In this document: positions 1 through 8,457 of the stretch, in pieces
How positions within the stretch are numbered: the first letter of the stretch is position 1
Layout of the letters: every line of letters begins with the position of its first letter
Assembly: GCA_016795365.1 (NCBI GenBank)
Contig: JAEUHN010000015.1
Coordinates: forward strand, 1-64,000
Origin: Verrucomicrobiaceae bacterium
Lineage (GTDB): Bacteria > Verrucomicrobiota > Verrucomicrobiia > Verrucomicrobiales > Verrucomicrobiaceae
DNA length: 64,000 nt
Direction of reading: 5' to 3'
The notes under the pieces: model-generated
Seen by the model: the letters and a program-made list of their open reading frames with translations, nothing else
Database searches by the model: none
What the model was told of the DNA's origin: nothing
Translations under genes and position numbers: made by a program

Positions 1-1
1 C

Positions 2-1327
2 GGCTGCGGCTGGGGCGAGCACGAGGACGGCGTGGACACCATCGAGTGGCTCAAAAAGCAGCCGTGGTGCAATGGCCGCATCGTCACCATCGGCGGCAGC
101 GCGGGCGGCATCACGCAGAATCTCCTCGCCGGTGCCGCACCGCAGGGCCTGAAGGCGCAATACATCAGCGTCGCCACCTCCAGCATGTATGCGGGCGGCA
201 GCTACATCGGCGGTGCGTTTCGCAAGGCCGACGTGGAAAACTGGATGACCGGCAACAAGTTTGATCCGCTGGCCCTGCAGATCACCCGCGACCATCCGAA
301 CGACGACGACTACTGGGCGAAGTTTGACACGACGAAGCGCTTCGACCGCATGAACGTGCCCGCCGTGCATGTCGGCGGTTGGTTCGACATGTTCTTGCAA
401 GGCACCATCGATCAATTCACCGGCCGCCAGCATCACGGCGCACCTGGAGCCAAAGGCACGCAAAAGCTCGTCATCGGCCCCTGGCAGCACGCCATCGGCA
501 AGATGCCCGCCGGCCAGCTCACCTTTCCGAATGCCACCAGCATCCCACATGCCTACGACGCCCTCCGCTGGTTCACGCACTACCTGAACGGCACCGACAA
601 CGGCATCGAAAAAGAGCCCGCCGTCGCCTACTACGTCATGGGCGATACCGCCACGCCCGGCGCACTCGGCAACGAATGGCGCTACGCCAACGACTGGCCC
701 ATCCCAGCGAAGGAAACGCCCGTCTATCTCACCAGCGACCGCCGTTTGAGCCTCGAAAAACCCACCGCGTCCGCCACGCCGCACGAGTTCACCTTCGATC
801 CTGCGAATCCCTGTCCCACCATCGGCGGCGCAAACCTCACCATCGACCGCGGCCCCATGGACCAGCGAAAAATCGAGGACCGCAGCGATGTGCTCGTCTT
901 CACCAGCGACGTGCTCGACCAGCCCGTCGAAGTCACCGGCCGCGTGCAGGCGAAGATCTTCATCTCCTCCAGCGCTGCCGATACCGACCTCTCCGTGCGC
1001 CTTTGCGATGTCTATCCCGATGGCCGCAGCATGCTCATCGCCGAAGGCATGCAGCGCCTCCGCCATCGCAAGTCCACCGCGCAGCCCCAGCCGCTCACAC
1101 CCGGCCAGATCGAGGAGGTCACCGTCGATTGCTGGTCCACCAGCCAGATCTTCAACACCGGCCACCGCGTCCGCGTGACCATCACCTCCAGCAACTACCC
1201 CCGCTTCGACATCAACCCCGGCACCGGCCAACCCTGGAGCGACAGCGGCGAAAAAGTGAAGCAGACGAACCGCATCCACTGTGACACCGAGCATCCCTCG
1301 CGCCTCGTGGTGCCGGTGGTGGAGTGA
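2..1327 (+). CDS. CocE/NonD-family (peptidase S15) hydrolase, 5'-truncated by the window edge
   Basis: The reading frame is open from base 2, so the real start lies outside the window; the GTG at 32 is internal. Three alpha/beta-hydrolase landmarks are visible: the nucleophile elbow GGSAGG with serine in the middle, the GGWFDMF strand that usually precedes the catalytic Asp, and GPWQHAIG carrying the catalytic His. The C-terminal third looks like the beta-sandwich X-Pro dipeptidyl-peptidase C-terminal domain (VTGRVQAKIFISSSA, then a segment ending in ITSSNYPRFDIN). The family cleaves esters or acyl-peptide bonds (cocaine esterase, glutaryl-7-ACA acylase, X-Pro peptidase). The substrate cannot be told from sequence. 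The N-terminus is missing, so a signal peptide cannot be judged. Confidence 0.88.
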   Translation, partial: GCGWGEHEDGVDTIEWLKKQPWCNGRIVTIGGSAGGITQNLLAGAAPQGLKAQYISVATSSMYAGGSYIGGAFRKADVENWMTGNKFDPLALQITRDHPNDDDYWAKFDTTKRFDRMNVPAVHVGGWFDMFLQGTIDQFTGRQHHGAPGAKGTQKLVIGPWQHAIGKMPAGQLTFPNATSIPHAYDALRWFTHYLNGTDNGIEKEPAVAYYVMGDTATPGALGNEWRYANDWPIPAKETPVYLTSDRRLSLEKPTASATPHEFTFDPANPCPTIGGANLTIDRGPMDQRKIEDRSDVLVFTSDVLDQPVEVTGRVQAKIFISSSAADTDLSVRLCDVYPDGRSMLIAEGMQRLRHRKSTAQPQPLTPGQIEEVTVDCWSTSQIFNTGHRVRVTITSSNYPRFDINPGTGQPWSDSGEKVKQTNRIHCDTEHPSRLVVPVVE

Positions 1328-1404
1328 TCGTCGCTTCGGCGAAGCAAAGTGGCCATCCCGCTCATCGTGCGGATCAAGATGGCTACCATGCTGACGCCAC
1401 GACA

Positions 1405-1803
1405 TCACCGCTTCGCCCCGGGAAACCATTCCGTGTGCTGATCGCCTTGGCGGCCGACGTAGGTGACGCGTTGGCCGCGCAGAAACGCGAAGTAGCCTTG
1501 AACTCCACCGCGCATGGCACGGAGGGTGAAGTCGCGCCAGGTTTGATGGTTCTGCTGGCTGTCGAGGATGTTGTCGCGCAGGGCTTCGGCATCGAAATCC
1601 GCGGCCACGGGAGGCAAGCCCTCCAACGGGATCGGCACGCTCACGAACGCACCTTCGCCGCTGTAAAAGGTCTTCCGCAGTGCGAGGTAATCGACGTGAT
1701 AAAACTCTACGCCCGCCTCGATGAGCATCCCGACGATCTGGGGGAAGGGTTTCTCGGCGTGCAGGGTTGCGTGGGCGGCGGCGGTGATGAGGTCGGTGTT
1801 CAT
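1405..1803 (-). CDS. DUF1398 family protein
   Basis: A 132-residue protein starting MNTDLITAAAHATL. It contains FPQIVGMLIEAGVEFYHVDY near the N-terminus and a GVQGYFAFLRGQRVTYVGR segment near the C-terminus, which match the DUF1398 (YbcV-like) family. The biochemical role is unknown. The frame stays open upstream to 1938, but the ATG at 1803 gives the usual family N-terminus. The added 45 residues would be low-complexity and overlap the intergenic region. There is no good ribosome-binding site before either start. It appears monocistronic and lies downstream of the ArsR/SRPBCC pair on the same strand. Confidence 0.72.
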   Translation of the reverse strand: MNTDLITAAAHATLHAEKPFPQIVGMLIEAGVEFYHVDYLALRKTFYSGEGAFVSVPIPLEGLPPVAADFDAEALRDNILDSQQNHQTWRDFTLRAMRGGVQGYFAFLRGQRVTYVGRQGDQHTEWFPGAKR

Positions 1804-1941
1804 AGGAGGCGTCAGTCTCATGGGTTTGAGCCCAAGGGGTGGGCTTCGTGAGATTTGACAACTCTGCTGCACGCTTGTGACAGCTCCCGCGTGTTTTTTT
1901 GGGGTCTTTTGGGCAGCAGTGAAGATGCGACTGATCACAGA

Positions 1942-2940
1942 TCAGTAGGGCTCGCCGATGCCGGTCTCGACATAGTGCTTCAGACTGTTGAGAAAACGGG
2001 TCCAGCCGCGCTTGCAATCGTTGTAGCACTCCAGCTCTGGTTGCAGTCCGATGTGCTGGAAGTGCAGGGCAGTGGTCTGATCGGAGAGGGGAATGAGGCG
2101 GAAGACACAAACGGTGTCCATCCACTCGCTGGACTTGTTGCCATCTTCGAGGTCGATGGACGAGTCCACACAACGCCAGCGCACCTCGGAGGCAGCGCTG
2201 AGCTTCTCGATGCGCATGGTTTTCCAACTGTCATCGAATCGAAAGGTGGAGAGGCTGCCCTCGGTGGTGCCGATGTCGCAGGTCTCCGTCCACCAGCCCT
2301 TCAAGCCTGCTTCCGTGATGAGTGTATCGTAAACCATGGATGCTGGCTGCTTGATCAAAACAGCGGAGCAAAAGCCTTGCGTGGGCTCCAGATCTCCAAG
2401 CGCGAACGTGGCGGCGTATTGCTCTTCCAGCGAGACAAGTGTGCGCCAGAAAGGAGGCTGCGGTGTGCCGGTGAGTTTGGACACCAACACGGCGAGATGA
2501 ATGTGCCAGCCGCCTGAGACGCCAAGCAGTTCGTTGTTGTTGGGCAGCTTGCGATGCGTGAGGACCAGCTTCACTTGGTCGTCTTGCGGGCTGAGTTCGA
2601 AGATCACCTCGCCCTCACCCCAGATGAAGGCATGAACGTGAGGCGGCTCATGGCGGGTGATGGTCGCTTCGGAGCCAATGGCACAGGCGTGTTCCTTGTG
2701 TTTTTCAGGCACTGTCTCGCCCGGCAGTTCGTGGCGACGGTTCTCGAACTTCAATTGGAACGACGAACCCGGCGTGCTCGCGGTCGTGCCACCTGCGAGC
2801 CAGAGTTGTCGCTTCTCCGGATCGGTGATGAAAGCCCACACGCGTTCGATGGGACCTGGCAGCAGACGCACAAAGCGGACCTCTGCCGTGTTGATGAGGG
2901 TTCCGTGGTCGTCGTTTCGATCGGTGTGGGGGTTGTTCAT
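1942..2940 (-). CDS. Tandem SRPBCC (AHSA1-like) domain protein
   Basis: 332 residues with two START/Bet v1-like domains. The first (about 20-150) begins VRFVRLLPGPIERVWAFITD, the usual opening of an AHSA1 domain. The second (about 185-325) has the conserved GLKGWWTE and ends HFQHIGL...GWTRFLNSLKHYVETG. These folds have a deep hydrophobic cavity. Members next to ArsR regulators are common, but their ligands are mostly unknown. Its ATG overlaps the stop of the upstream ArsR gene (ATGA at 2937-2940), so the two are translationally coupled and probably share a promoter and operator. The tandem arrangement is less common than the single-domain form. Confidence 0.85.
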   Translation of the reverse strand: MNNPHTDRNDDHGTLINTAEVRFVRLLPGPIERVWAFITDPEKRQLWLAGGTTASTPGSSFQLKFENRRHELPGETVPEKHKEHACAIGSEATITRHEPPHVHAFIWGEGEVIFELSPQDDQVKLVLTHRKLPNNNELLGVSGGWHIHLAVLVSKLTGTPQPPFWRTLVSLEEQYAATFALGDLEPTQGFCSAVLIKQPASMVYDTLITEAGLKGWWTETCDIGTTEGSLSTFRFDDSWKTMRIEKLSAASEVRWRCVDSSIDLEDGNKSSEWMDTVCVFRLIPLSDQTTALHFQHIGLQPELECYNDCKRGWTRFLNSLKHYVETGIGEPY

Positions 2941-3275
2941 AGCTTGGATTTGGGTTTGGACTTTGGTTTTGAAGAAGAGTCAGCCTTCAGTGCGGCCTCC
3001 AGGGCATCGAGACGCTGGTTCCAGAAGGTCATGGTCGAGAGCAGCCAGTTTTGGATCTGCTGAAGGCCGGCTGGATTCAGGGACTGAATGCGTGACTGGC
3101 CCTCCACACGCGATGTAACGAGTCCCGCCTCACGCAGCACTTTGAGGTGCTGTGAAATGGCCGGGGCGCTCATCTCAAATTTCTCCACGATCTCGCCCAC
3201 GGTCCGGTCACGCTTCGCCAGAAGCTCGACGATCTGGCGGCGAGTGGGATCTGCGATGGCTTCGAGGCTGTCCAT
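2937..3275 (-). CDS. ArsR-family winged-helix transcriptional regulator
   Basis: 112 residues starting MDSLEAIADPTRRQIVELLA, the characteristic ArsR N-terminus. The helix-turn-helix is SAPAISQHLKVLREAGLV, followed by a beta-wing with VTSRVEGQSRIQSLNP. The C-terminus is Lys/Ser/Pro-rich (KPKSKPKSKL). No metal-binding CxC or histidine cluster is visible, so this is the AHSA1-linked, non-metal subgroup. The longer open frame to 3614 overlaps the sigma-factor gene and is rejected. The start is set by the family N-terminus. The gene is coupled by ATGA to the SRPBCC gene. An A+T-rich palindrome directly upstream (3288-3301) is a likely autoregulatory operator. Confidence 0.9.
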   Translation of the reverse strand: MDSLEAIADPTRRQIVELLAKRDRTVGEIVEKFEMSAPAISQHLKVLREAGLVTSRVEGQSRIQSLNPAGLQQIQNWLLSTMTFWNQRLDALEAALKADSSSKPKSKPKSKL

Positions 3276-3287
3276 GAGATCATTAAA

Positions 3288-3301
3288 TAAGTGAACACTT
3301 A
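3288..3301. promoter_or_regulatory. Putative ArsR operator palindrome
   Basis: TAAGTG-AA-CACTTA, two perfect 6-bp arms with a 2-bp spacer. It sits 13 bases upstream of the ArsR start inside a 50-base A+T-rich patch in otherwise GC-rich sequence. A degenerate half-copy (AAGTGATAAA) follows at 3309-3318. Size and position fit ArsR-type autorepression. This is inference from symmetry and location. Confidence 0.5.
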
Positions 3302-3343
3302 AATAAGCAAGTGATAAAATAAACTGAGCAACCGAGGAGAGGG

Positions 3344-4192
3344 CTAGTTCTTGGCGAAGCCCGAGTTTTCCAGCAACTCGCGCAAACGCGAAGCGATGTC
3401 GGGTCCGGCGAGCATCGGCTGCGAGCGATAAAGCTTCGCATGCTGACGGTCGAGACCCTCCAGTTCGCGCAAGTGCTCTGGCGCGGCTTTTTGCACGCTC
3501 GTAACCCGATCTTTCGTGAACTGCAGGTCTGCGGGATCGAGCCAGCCATGGCGCATGAAGCCGGAGGCCTTGCGGGCACAGCGGCACGGATTTGCCTGAT
3601 TCACGAGACCGCATTTGTGGTTCATGAACTGATACAGATCATGTCGCGCCCGCGAGAGAAGCTGGCGGAAGTTTGCAGAGCTCACCTCCAGTGCCGCAGC
3701 CGCCGTCTCACTGTCCTCGCCCATCACTTCGCCAAGGATGAAGGCCAGCCGTTGACGGCGGTCGAGGCACATGAGCATCGCCGTGATGCATCCCAGCCTC
3801 GCCTCCTCGACGATCATCGACTGCGTCACCGGCAGTGTCTTTTCATCGGGCAAATCTTCCTCCACCACCGCATCGAGCGACGCGCCCATGTCGGTGAAGG
3901 TCATCGCCTTCTCCTCCATCTCGGACTTCCGCACGTTGAGCAGGTGATTCACCGCGATGCGATGCAACCAAGTCCTGAACTGGCTCCTCCCCTCGAAGCT
4001 ACCGAGATGCGTCACCGCCTTGATGAGGATCTCTTGTGTCGCATCTTCCGCCACTTCACGCCGCCAGACCATGCGCAGCGCAAGGTTGAACACCCAAGAT
4101 TGATACCGCCGCACCAACGAATCCAGCGCCGCCATGTCACCTCGCTGTGCGAGGGCGACCAGCGATTCGTCAGCGGGCGGATTCGAAATCAT
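3344..4192 (-). CDS. ECF-type sigma-70 factor with C-terminal Cys-rich extension
   Basis: 282 residues. Sigma region 2 is at about 12-85 (LVRRYQSWVFNLALRM, then DATQEILIKA and FRTWLHRIAVN). Region 4 is at about 120-190 (LDRRQRLAFILGEVMG...SSANFRQLLSRARHDL). A roughly 95-residue extension follows, opening with KCGLVNQANPCRCARKASGF, a Cys/Arg-rich stretch seen in one subfamily of ECF sigma factors and possibly metal-binding. No anti-sigma gene is adjacent, so the extension may do the regulation. The ATG at 4192 is chosen because the 16 upstream residues to 4240 are atypical. It is divergent from the hydrolase at 4283. Confidence 0.85.
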   Translation of the reverse strand: MISNPPADESLVALAQRGDMAALDSLVRRYQSWVFNLALRMVWRREVAEDATQEILIKAVTHLGSFEGRSQFRTWLHRIAVNHLLNVRKSEMEEKAMTFTDMGASLDAVVEEDLPDEKTLPVTQSMIVEEARLGCITAMLMCLDRRQRLAFILGEVMGEDSETAAAALEVSSANFRQLLSRARHDLYQFMNHKCGLVNQANPCRCARKASGFMRHGWLDPADLQFTKDRVTSVQKAAPEHLRELEGLDRQHAKLYRSQPMLAGPDIASRLRELLENSGFAKN

Positions 4193-4282
4193 ACGGCCTG
4201 CTTTGCCACAGATGCAGCCCCTAGTCGAACGACAGCTCATCTCCCGTGTAGGTTCCCGCCTCCTTCAGCGTTCTCACCGCCC

Positions 4283-5260
4283 ATGAAACCCCTCGCGCTG
4301 CTCATTCTCGCTCTTTTCACCACACTCGCTCTCGCCCAACAACCCGAGGCAGGCAAAACCGCGAAGAAGGGCAAAGGCAAGGCGAAGACGACCTCGGCGG
4401 AGCTGGCGAAGCGGATGCCGACGTGGTTTCCGGAGTTCGACCACACGCCGGACATCGTTTACAAGACCGTGGGCGATCAAAAGCTGCAGCTCGATCTGCT
4501 CACGCCGAAAGGGCTCCAAAGCGAGGCTGCGCCCTTGCTCGTGTATATCCATGGCGGCGGCTGGTCCGGCGGAGATCGCTATCGCTGCTCGCGACCGGAC
4601 ATCAGCGCCGTCTTCAAGCGCTGCGCAGCGGCAGGCATCGTCTGTGCGACCATCGAGTATCGGCTGAACTCGCCCAAGGCCACCGCCTTTGACAGCGCCA
4701 CGGATTGCAAAGACGCGCTGCGCTTCCTCGTGAAGAACGCGAAGCAGTATCGCATCGACCCCGAGCGCATCGGCACCATCGGCGGCAGCGCAGGCGGGCA
4801 TCTCTCGCTCGTCACTGCCCTCGGCGATCCGAAGGACTACCCCGGCGATCCCGCGCTCGCGGGTTTTGATCCCAAAGCGCTGCGCTGCGAGGTGGCACAC
4901 TATCCCGCCACCGACTTCACCGACGAAAAGCTCGCCGGGCGCTTCATCGGCTCGAGTCGTGCCGTGCTCATGTTTGGCGGACCCGCCGAGCAAAAAGCTG
5001 ACATCATCCGCCTGCTCAGCCCGGCGCAGCTCATCAAAAAGGACTCCACGCCCGTCTATGTCTTCCACGGCGACAAAGACACCGTGCTCTCCGTCGAAAA
5101 CGCCCGCCATCTCTTCGCCAAGGGCAAAGAAGCCGGTGCCGACATCCAATACACCGAAGTCAAAGGCGGAACCCACGGCTACGGCACCAACTGTTCGCCG
5201 AGCATCGATGAGATCGCTGCCAAAGCGTCTGACTTCGTGATCGCGAGGCTGACGAAGTGA
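4283..5260 (+). CDS. Secreted alpha/beta hydrolase (carboxylesterase/BD-FAE-like)
   Basis: 325 residues with a signal peptide (MKPLALLILALFTTLALA) followed by a Lys-rich linker. The oxyanion motif HGGGWSGG, the nucleophile GGSAGG, an acidic residue in FHGDKDTVLS and the catalytic His in GGTHGYG are all present in order. This is the hormone-sensitive-lipase/BD-FAE-like esterase pattern seen in carbohydrate esterases. It likely acts in the periplasm or outside the cell on acetylated or feruloylated polysaccharide. The frame extends 281 residues upstream, antisense to the sigma factor, but the signal peptide fixes the start at 4283. Confidence 0.88.
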   Translation: MKPLALLILALFTTLALAQQPEAGKTAKKGKGKAKTTSAELAKRMPTWFPEFDHTPDIVYKTVGDQKLQLDLLTPKGLQSEAAPLLVYIHGGGWSGGDRYRCSRPDISAVFKRCAAAGIVCATIEYRLNSPKATAFDSATDCKDALRFLVKNAKQYRIDPERIGTIGGSAGGHLSLVTALGDPKDYPGDPALAGFDPKALRCEVAHYPATDFTDEKLAGRFIGSSRAVLMFGGPAEQKADIIRLLSPAQLIKKDSTPVYVFHGDKDTVLSVENARHLFAKGKEAGADIQYTEVKGGTHGYGTNCSPSIDEIAAKASDFVIARLTK

Positions 5261-5336
5261 CAACCGGACAAACACGACCTCGATTCGTGACAGCCGGGGA
5301 AGCTGTGCTTGGTTCGCCGCAGCCCCCTCACTCACC

Positions 5337-6395
5337 ATGCCCAACGCCAAAGCCTTCGCCGCCTCTTCCGCCACCTCGCCGCTCGCTCTCTCCAACATCC
5401 CGCGTCGTGAACCGACGGATCGCGATGTGGAGATCGACATCCTTTATTGCGGTGTCTGCCATTCAGACCTGCATCAAGCACGCAACGAGTGGAGCGCTGT
5501 GCCGACGACTTATCCCTGCGTGCCGGGACATGAAATCGTCGGCCGCGTGACGAAGATCGGCTCTGCCGTCACCAAGCACCAAGTCGGCGATATCGTCGGC
5601 GTCGGCTGCCTTGTTGATTCGGATCAAAAGTGCCCAAGCTGCGCTGCGAACCTCGAGCAGTTCTGTCCACATGCCACGTTCACCTACAATTCGCCCGACA
5701 AACACGGCACCGCGCCCGTGACCTACGGTGGATACTCCAGCAGCATCGTCGTGGACGAGCACTTCACGCTGAAGGTTCCCACGAACCTGAATCTCGCAGG
5801 CGTCGCGCCGCTGCTCTGCGCTGGCATCACCACCTACTCACCGATCCGCCGCTGGGGCGATGTGAAGGGCAAAAAAGTCGGCGTGGTCGGTCTCGGCGGC
5901 CTCGGGCACATGGGCGTGAAGTTTGCGCATGCCTTCGGAGCCCACACCGTCGTGCTCACGACTTCCGCGAGCAAAAAGGACGATGCACTGCGCCTCGGTG
6001 CCGACGAGGTCATCATCACCCGCGATGCCAACGAGATGGCCAAACACGCCTTCAGCTTCGATTTCATCCTCGACACCGTTTCTGCTGATCACGACATCAA
6101 TGCCTACCTAAACCTACTGAAGGTCGATGGCACACTGACGCTCGTCGGTGCACCAGACAAGCCGATGCCCGTCTCCGCGTTTGGCCTTCTCTTCGGCCGC
6201 AAGCGTCTCGCGGGCTCGCTCATCGGTGGCATCGCCGAGACGCAGGAGATGCTCGACTTCTGCGGCGCGAACAACATCACGTCTGACGTCGAAGTCATCG
6301 CCATTCAGCAAATCAACGAAGCCTACGAACGCCTGCTGAAGTCCGATGTGAAGTATCGCTTCTCCATCGACATGGCGTCATTGAAGTCGGCGTAG
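5337..6395 (+). CDS. Zinc-dependent alcohol dehydrogenase, YahK/CAD-like
   Basis: 352 residues of the MDR superfamily, very close in pattern to E. coli YahK (NADPH-dependent aldehyde reductase). Catalytic zinc ligands are in YCGVCHSD (Cys41) and GHE (His64, Glu65). The Rossmann motif is VGLGGLGHMGVKFA. The family signatures LLCAGITTYSPIRRW, GSLIGGIAETQEMLDF and INEAYERLLKSDVKYRF are intact. The structural-zinc loop reads VDSDQKCPSCAANLEQFC: the first of the four usual cysteines is Asp96, while Cys99, Cys102 and Cys110 remain. Expected reaction: NADP(H)-linked interconversion of aldehydes and primary alcohols in the cytoplasm. Confidence 0.93.
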   Translation: MPNAKAFAASSATSPLALSNIPRREPTDRDVEIDILYCGVCHSDLHQARNEWSAVPTTYPCVPGHEIVGRVTKIGSAVTKHQVGDIVGVGCLVDSDQKCPSCAANLEQFCPHATFTYNSPDKHGTAPVTYGGYSSSIVVDEHFTLKVPTNLNLAGVAPLLCAGITTYSPIRRWGDVKGKKVGVVGLGGLGHMGVKFAHAFGAHTVVLTTSASKKDDALRLGADEVIITRDANEMAKHAFSFDFILDTVSADHDINAYLNLLKVDGTLTLVGAPDKPMPVSAFGLLFGRKRLAGSLIGGIAETQEMLDFCGANNITSDVEVIAIQQINEAYERLLKSDVKYRFSIDMASLKSA

Positions 6396-6454
6396 CGCAA
6401 ATAGCGCAAGCATTGGCATGGGGCAGGCGTAGCTTGTGCAACCCCCTGAACCTG

Positions 6455-7846
6455 ATGAGCTACGTTTCGATCCCCCGCGAGCCGATGTCGCGCCGGGCCG
6501 CCCTGCGCGGTCTTGGAGCCACCATCGCGCTCCCATTCCTGGATGCCATGATGCCGAGCGCGCTTGCGGCTCAGGGCAAGGCATTCCCCACGCGGCTCGG
6601 TGTGCTCTTCATGCCGAACGGTGTGCGTCAGGATTGCTGGACACCGGAGGGCGAGGGCGCAGGCTTCAAGTTTTCTCCTGTGCTGCAGCCGCTGGAGCGG
6701 CATCGCGAGCATGTGAATGTGCTCACGCAGCTCGGCCATGCGAACTGCCAGGGCGGCGATGGTCACTACGCGAAGACGGCGAACTGGCTCACCGGCACCA
6801 CGATTGAAAAGACGACAGGCAAGAACCTGCACTGCGGCGTGAGCATGGATCAGGTCTTCGCCCAGCAGGCGGGCGGGCTCGCGCGGTTTCCATCGCTGGA
6901 GCTGGGCACGGAGCCGGTGATGACGGGCGTGGATTTCAATGTGAACTACACGATGCTTTATGGATCGCACATCGCGTGGCGCACACCGACTTCACCGCTG
7001 CCGCCGGAGATCAATCCGCGCTCGGTGTTCGACCGCCTGTTCCGTGAGAATGCCGATCAACGCAAGGCATCCGCACTGGAGAACAAGAGCGTGCTCGATC
7101 TGGTGCTCAGCGATGCAAAGGCCCTGCGTGGCCGCGTCGGCAGCGATGATCAGCGTCGCCTGGACGAATACCTGGAGAGCATTCGCAGTGTGGAGCATCG
7201 CATCGAGGCCGACATCGCGCGCGTGGCCAGTGGTGAGAACCTGGATCCGCTGGCGAAGGAGGCGATCACGCAGCTGGATCAGCGCATCACCACCGCGATG
7301 GCGCAGCAGAAAGATCCCGGCGGCTGGCTGCGGCTGGACCACACGGAGCACTCGCGCCTGATGATGGAACTCATGACGCTTGCCTTCTGGAGCGACAGCA
7401 CGCGCGTGAGCACCTTCATGTTTGGCTGGGCGGTTAGCGGCAAGAACTTCACCTTCCTCGACGGCGTGAAGCACGGCCATCACGAGTGCTCCCACCATGA
7501 GAACAAAGAAGAAAAGCTCGCCCAGTATCAGAAGATCAACACTTGGCATGTGGAGCAGTTCGCGCATCTCATGGACCGCATGAAGTCCATCAAGGAAGGC
7601 GAAGGCACGCTGCTGGATCACACACTGCTGCTCTTCGGCTCCAGCATGAGAGACGGCAATGCGCACAGCCCGAAGAACCTGCCGCTCGTGCTTGCTGGCC
7701 ACGGCGGCGGGCTCGCAGGCGGACGCCATCTGGTGAGCAGCGCGGATACACCGATGTGCAATCTGTTCCTCTCGATGCTGCAGCTCGGTGGCGTGAAAGC
7801 AGAGCATTTCGGTGACAGCACCGGACCGCTGAAAGGGCTGGTGTAA
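6455..7846 (+). CDS. DUF1552 protein with Tat-like N-terminus
   Basis: 463 residues. The N-terminus MSYVSIPREPMSRRAALRGL followed by a hydrophobic stretch is a twin-arginine-like export signal. The body contains VLFMPNGVRQDCW and closes with FLSMLQLGGVKAEHFGDSTG, typical of DUF1552. In Planctomycetota and Verrucomicrobiota such proteins are usually encoded next to DUF1587/1592/1588/1585 cytochrome proteins, and one lies two genes away (8458-10338, opposite strand). The DUF1501/DUF1552 folds resemble alkaline-phosphatase-superfamily or sulfatase-like enzymes, but no reaction has been assigned. The start is at 6455 rather than 6413 because the upstream residues do not match the family. Confidence 0.85.
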   Translation: MSYVSIPREPMSRRAALRGLGATIALPFLDAMMPSALAAQGKAFPTRLGVLFMPNGVRQDCWTPEGEGAGFKFSPVLQPLERHREHVNVLTQLGHANCQGGDGHYAKTANWLTGTTIEKTTGKNLHCGVSMDQVFAQQAGGLARFPSLELGTEPVMTGVDFNVNYTMLYGSHIAWRTPTSPLPPEINPRSVFDRLFRENADQRKASALENKSVLDLVLSDAKALRGRVGSDDQRRLDEYLESIRSVEHRIEADIARVASGENLDPLAKEAITQLDQRITTAMAQQKDPGGWLRLDHTEHSRLMMELMTLAFWSDSTRVSTFMFGWAVSGKNFTFLDGVKHGHHECSHHENKEEKLAQYQKINTWHVEQFAHLMDRMKSIKEGEGTLLDHTLLLFGSSMRDGNAHSPKNLPLVLAGHGGGLAGGRHLVSSADTPMCNLFLSMLQLGGVKAEHFGDSTGPLKGLV

Positions 7847-7853
7847 GACATGG

Positions 7854-8438
7854 CTAGGCCAGCAGTTTCGCCAGATGCTTGGCGAGCACCGTGCCGAGGT
7901 GCTTCACGCGCTGTGCTTGCTTGGCATCGCTGACGCTGCCGTCCTCATGGAAGAATTCGTGCGCCTTGGGCACGGCGATCTGATCCGGCAGCACGGTGAT
8001 GCCCAGATTGCCAAGGATGGCGCGCAGATGGACTAGGCCGCGCAGACCGCCGAGCGCTCCAGGGGATGTGCCGCAGATCACGGCCGTCTTGCCAGACAAG
8101 GCCGAGAGCGGTTTCTCGTCATCGCTGTCCGCGCGCGACACCCAATCAATCGCGTTCTTCAGCGCGGCGGTGATGCTGCTGTTGTATTCGGGCGAGGCAA
8201 TGATCAGCCCGTGATGGCTGGCCAAGAGTTCCTTCAACCGCCGCGCGTGCTCGGGCTTGCCGTCAGCGTCTTCGAGATCGGCATCAAACAACGGCATGGG
8301 AAAGTCGCGCAAGGCAATGAGCGTCACTTCTGCACCAGTCTCGCGGGCACCTTCCGCAGCGAGGGCGGCGAGCTTTTGATTGAAGGAATCGCGGCGCAGG
8401 CTGCCGCCGAAAACAAGGATGCGTGGAGTGGTGGACAT
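7854..8438 (-). CDS. NADPH-dependent FMN reductase family protein
   Basis: 194 residues with the flavodoxin-like FMN-phosphate loop GGSLRRDSFNQKLA near the N-terminus and the FMN-ring loop SPEYNSSITAALKNAIDW in the middle. It matches the NAD(P)H:FMN/quinone/azo/chromate reductase family (ChrR/YieF-like). A soluble cytoplasmic homodimer or tetramer is expected. Its stop codon lies 7 bases from that of the convergent DUF1552 gene, and 19 bases separate it from the cytochrome gene upstream on the same strand, so those two may be co-transcribed. Confidence 0.88.
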   Translation of the reverse strand: MSTTPRILVFGGSLRRDSFNQKLAALAAEGARETGAEVTLIALRDFPMPLFDADLEDADGKPEHARRLKELLASHHGLIIASPEYNSSITAALKNAIDWVSRADSDDEKPLSALSGKTAVICGTSPGALGGLRGLVHLRAILGNLGITVLPDQIAVPKAHEFFHEDGSVSDAKQAQRVKHLGTVLAKHLAKLLA

Positions 8439-8457
8439 GGTGTGAGGGAAGAGGGGA

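Noticed and set aside
3440-4282. 281-residue upstream extension of the esterase gene
   Set aside because: It is antisense to the sigma factor gene, and the signal peptide at 4283 marks the true start.
4274-5440. 388-codon minus-strand frame across the esterase gene
   Set aside because: Antisense to an esterase with intact catalytic motifs and without any domain of its own.
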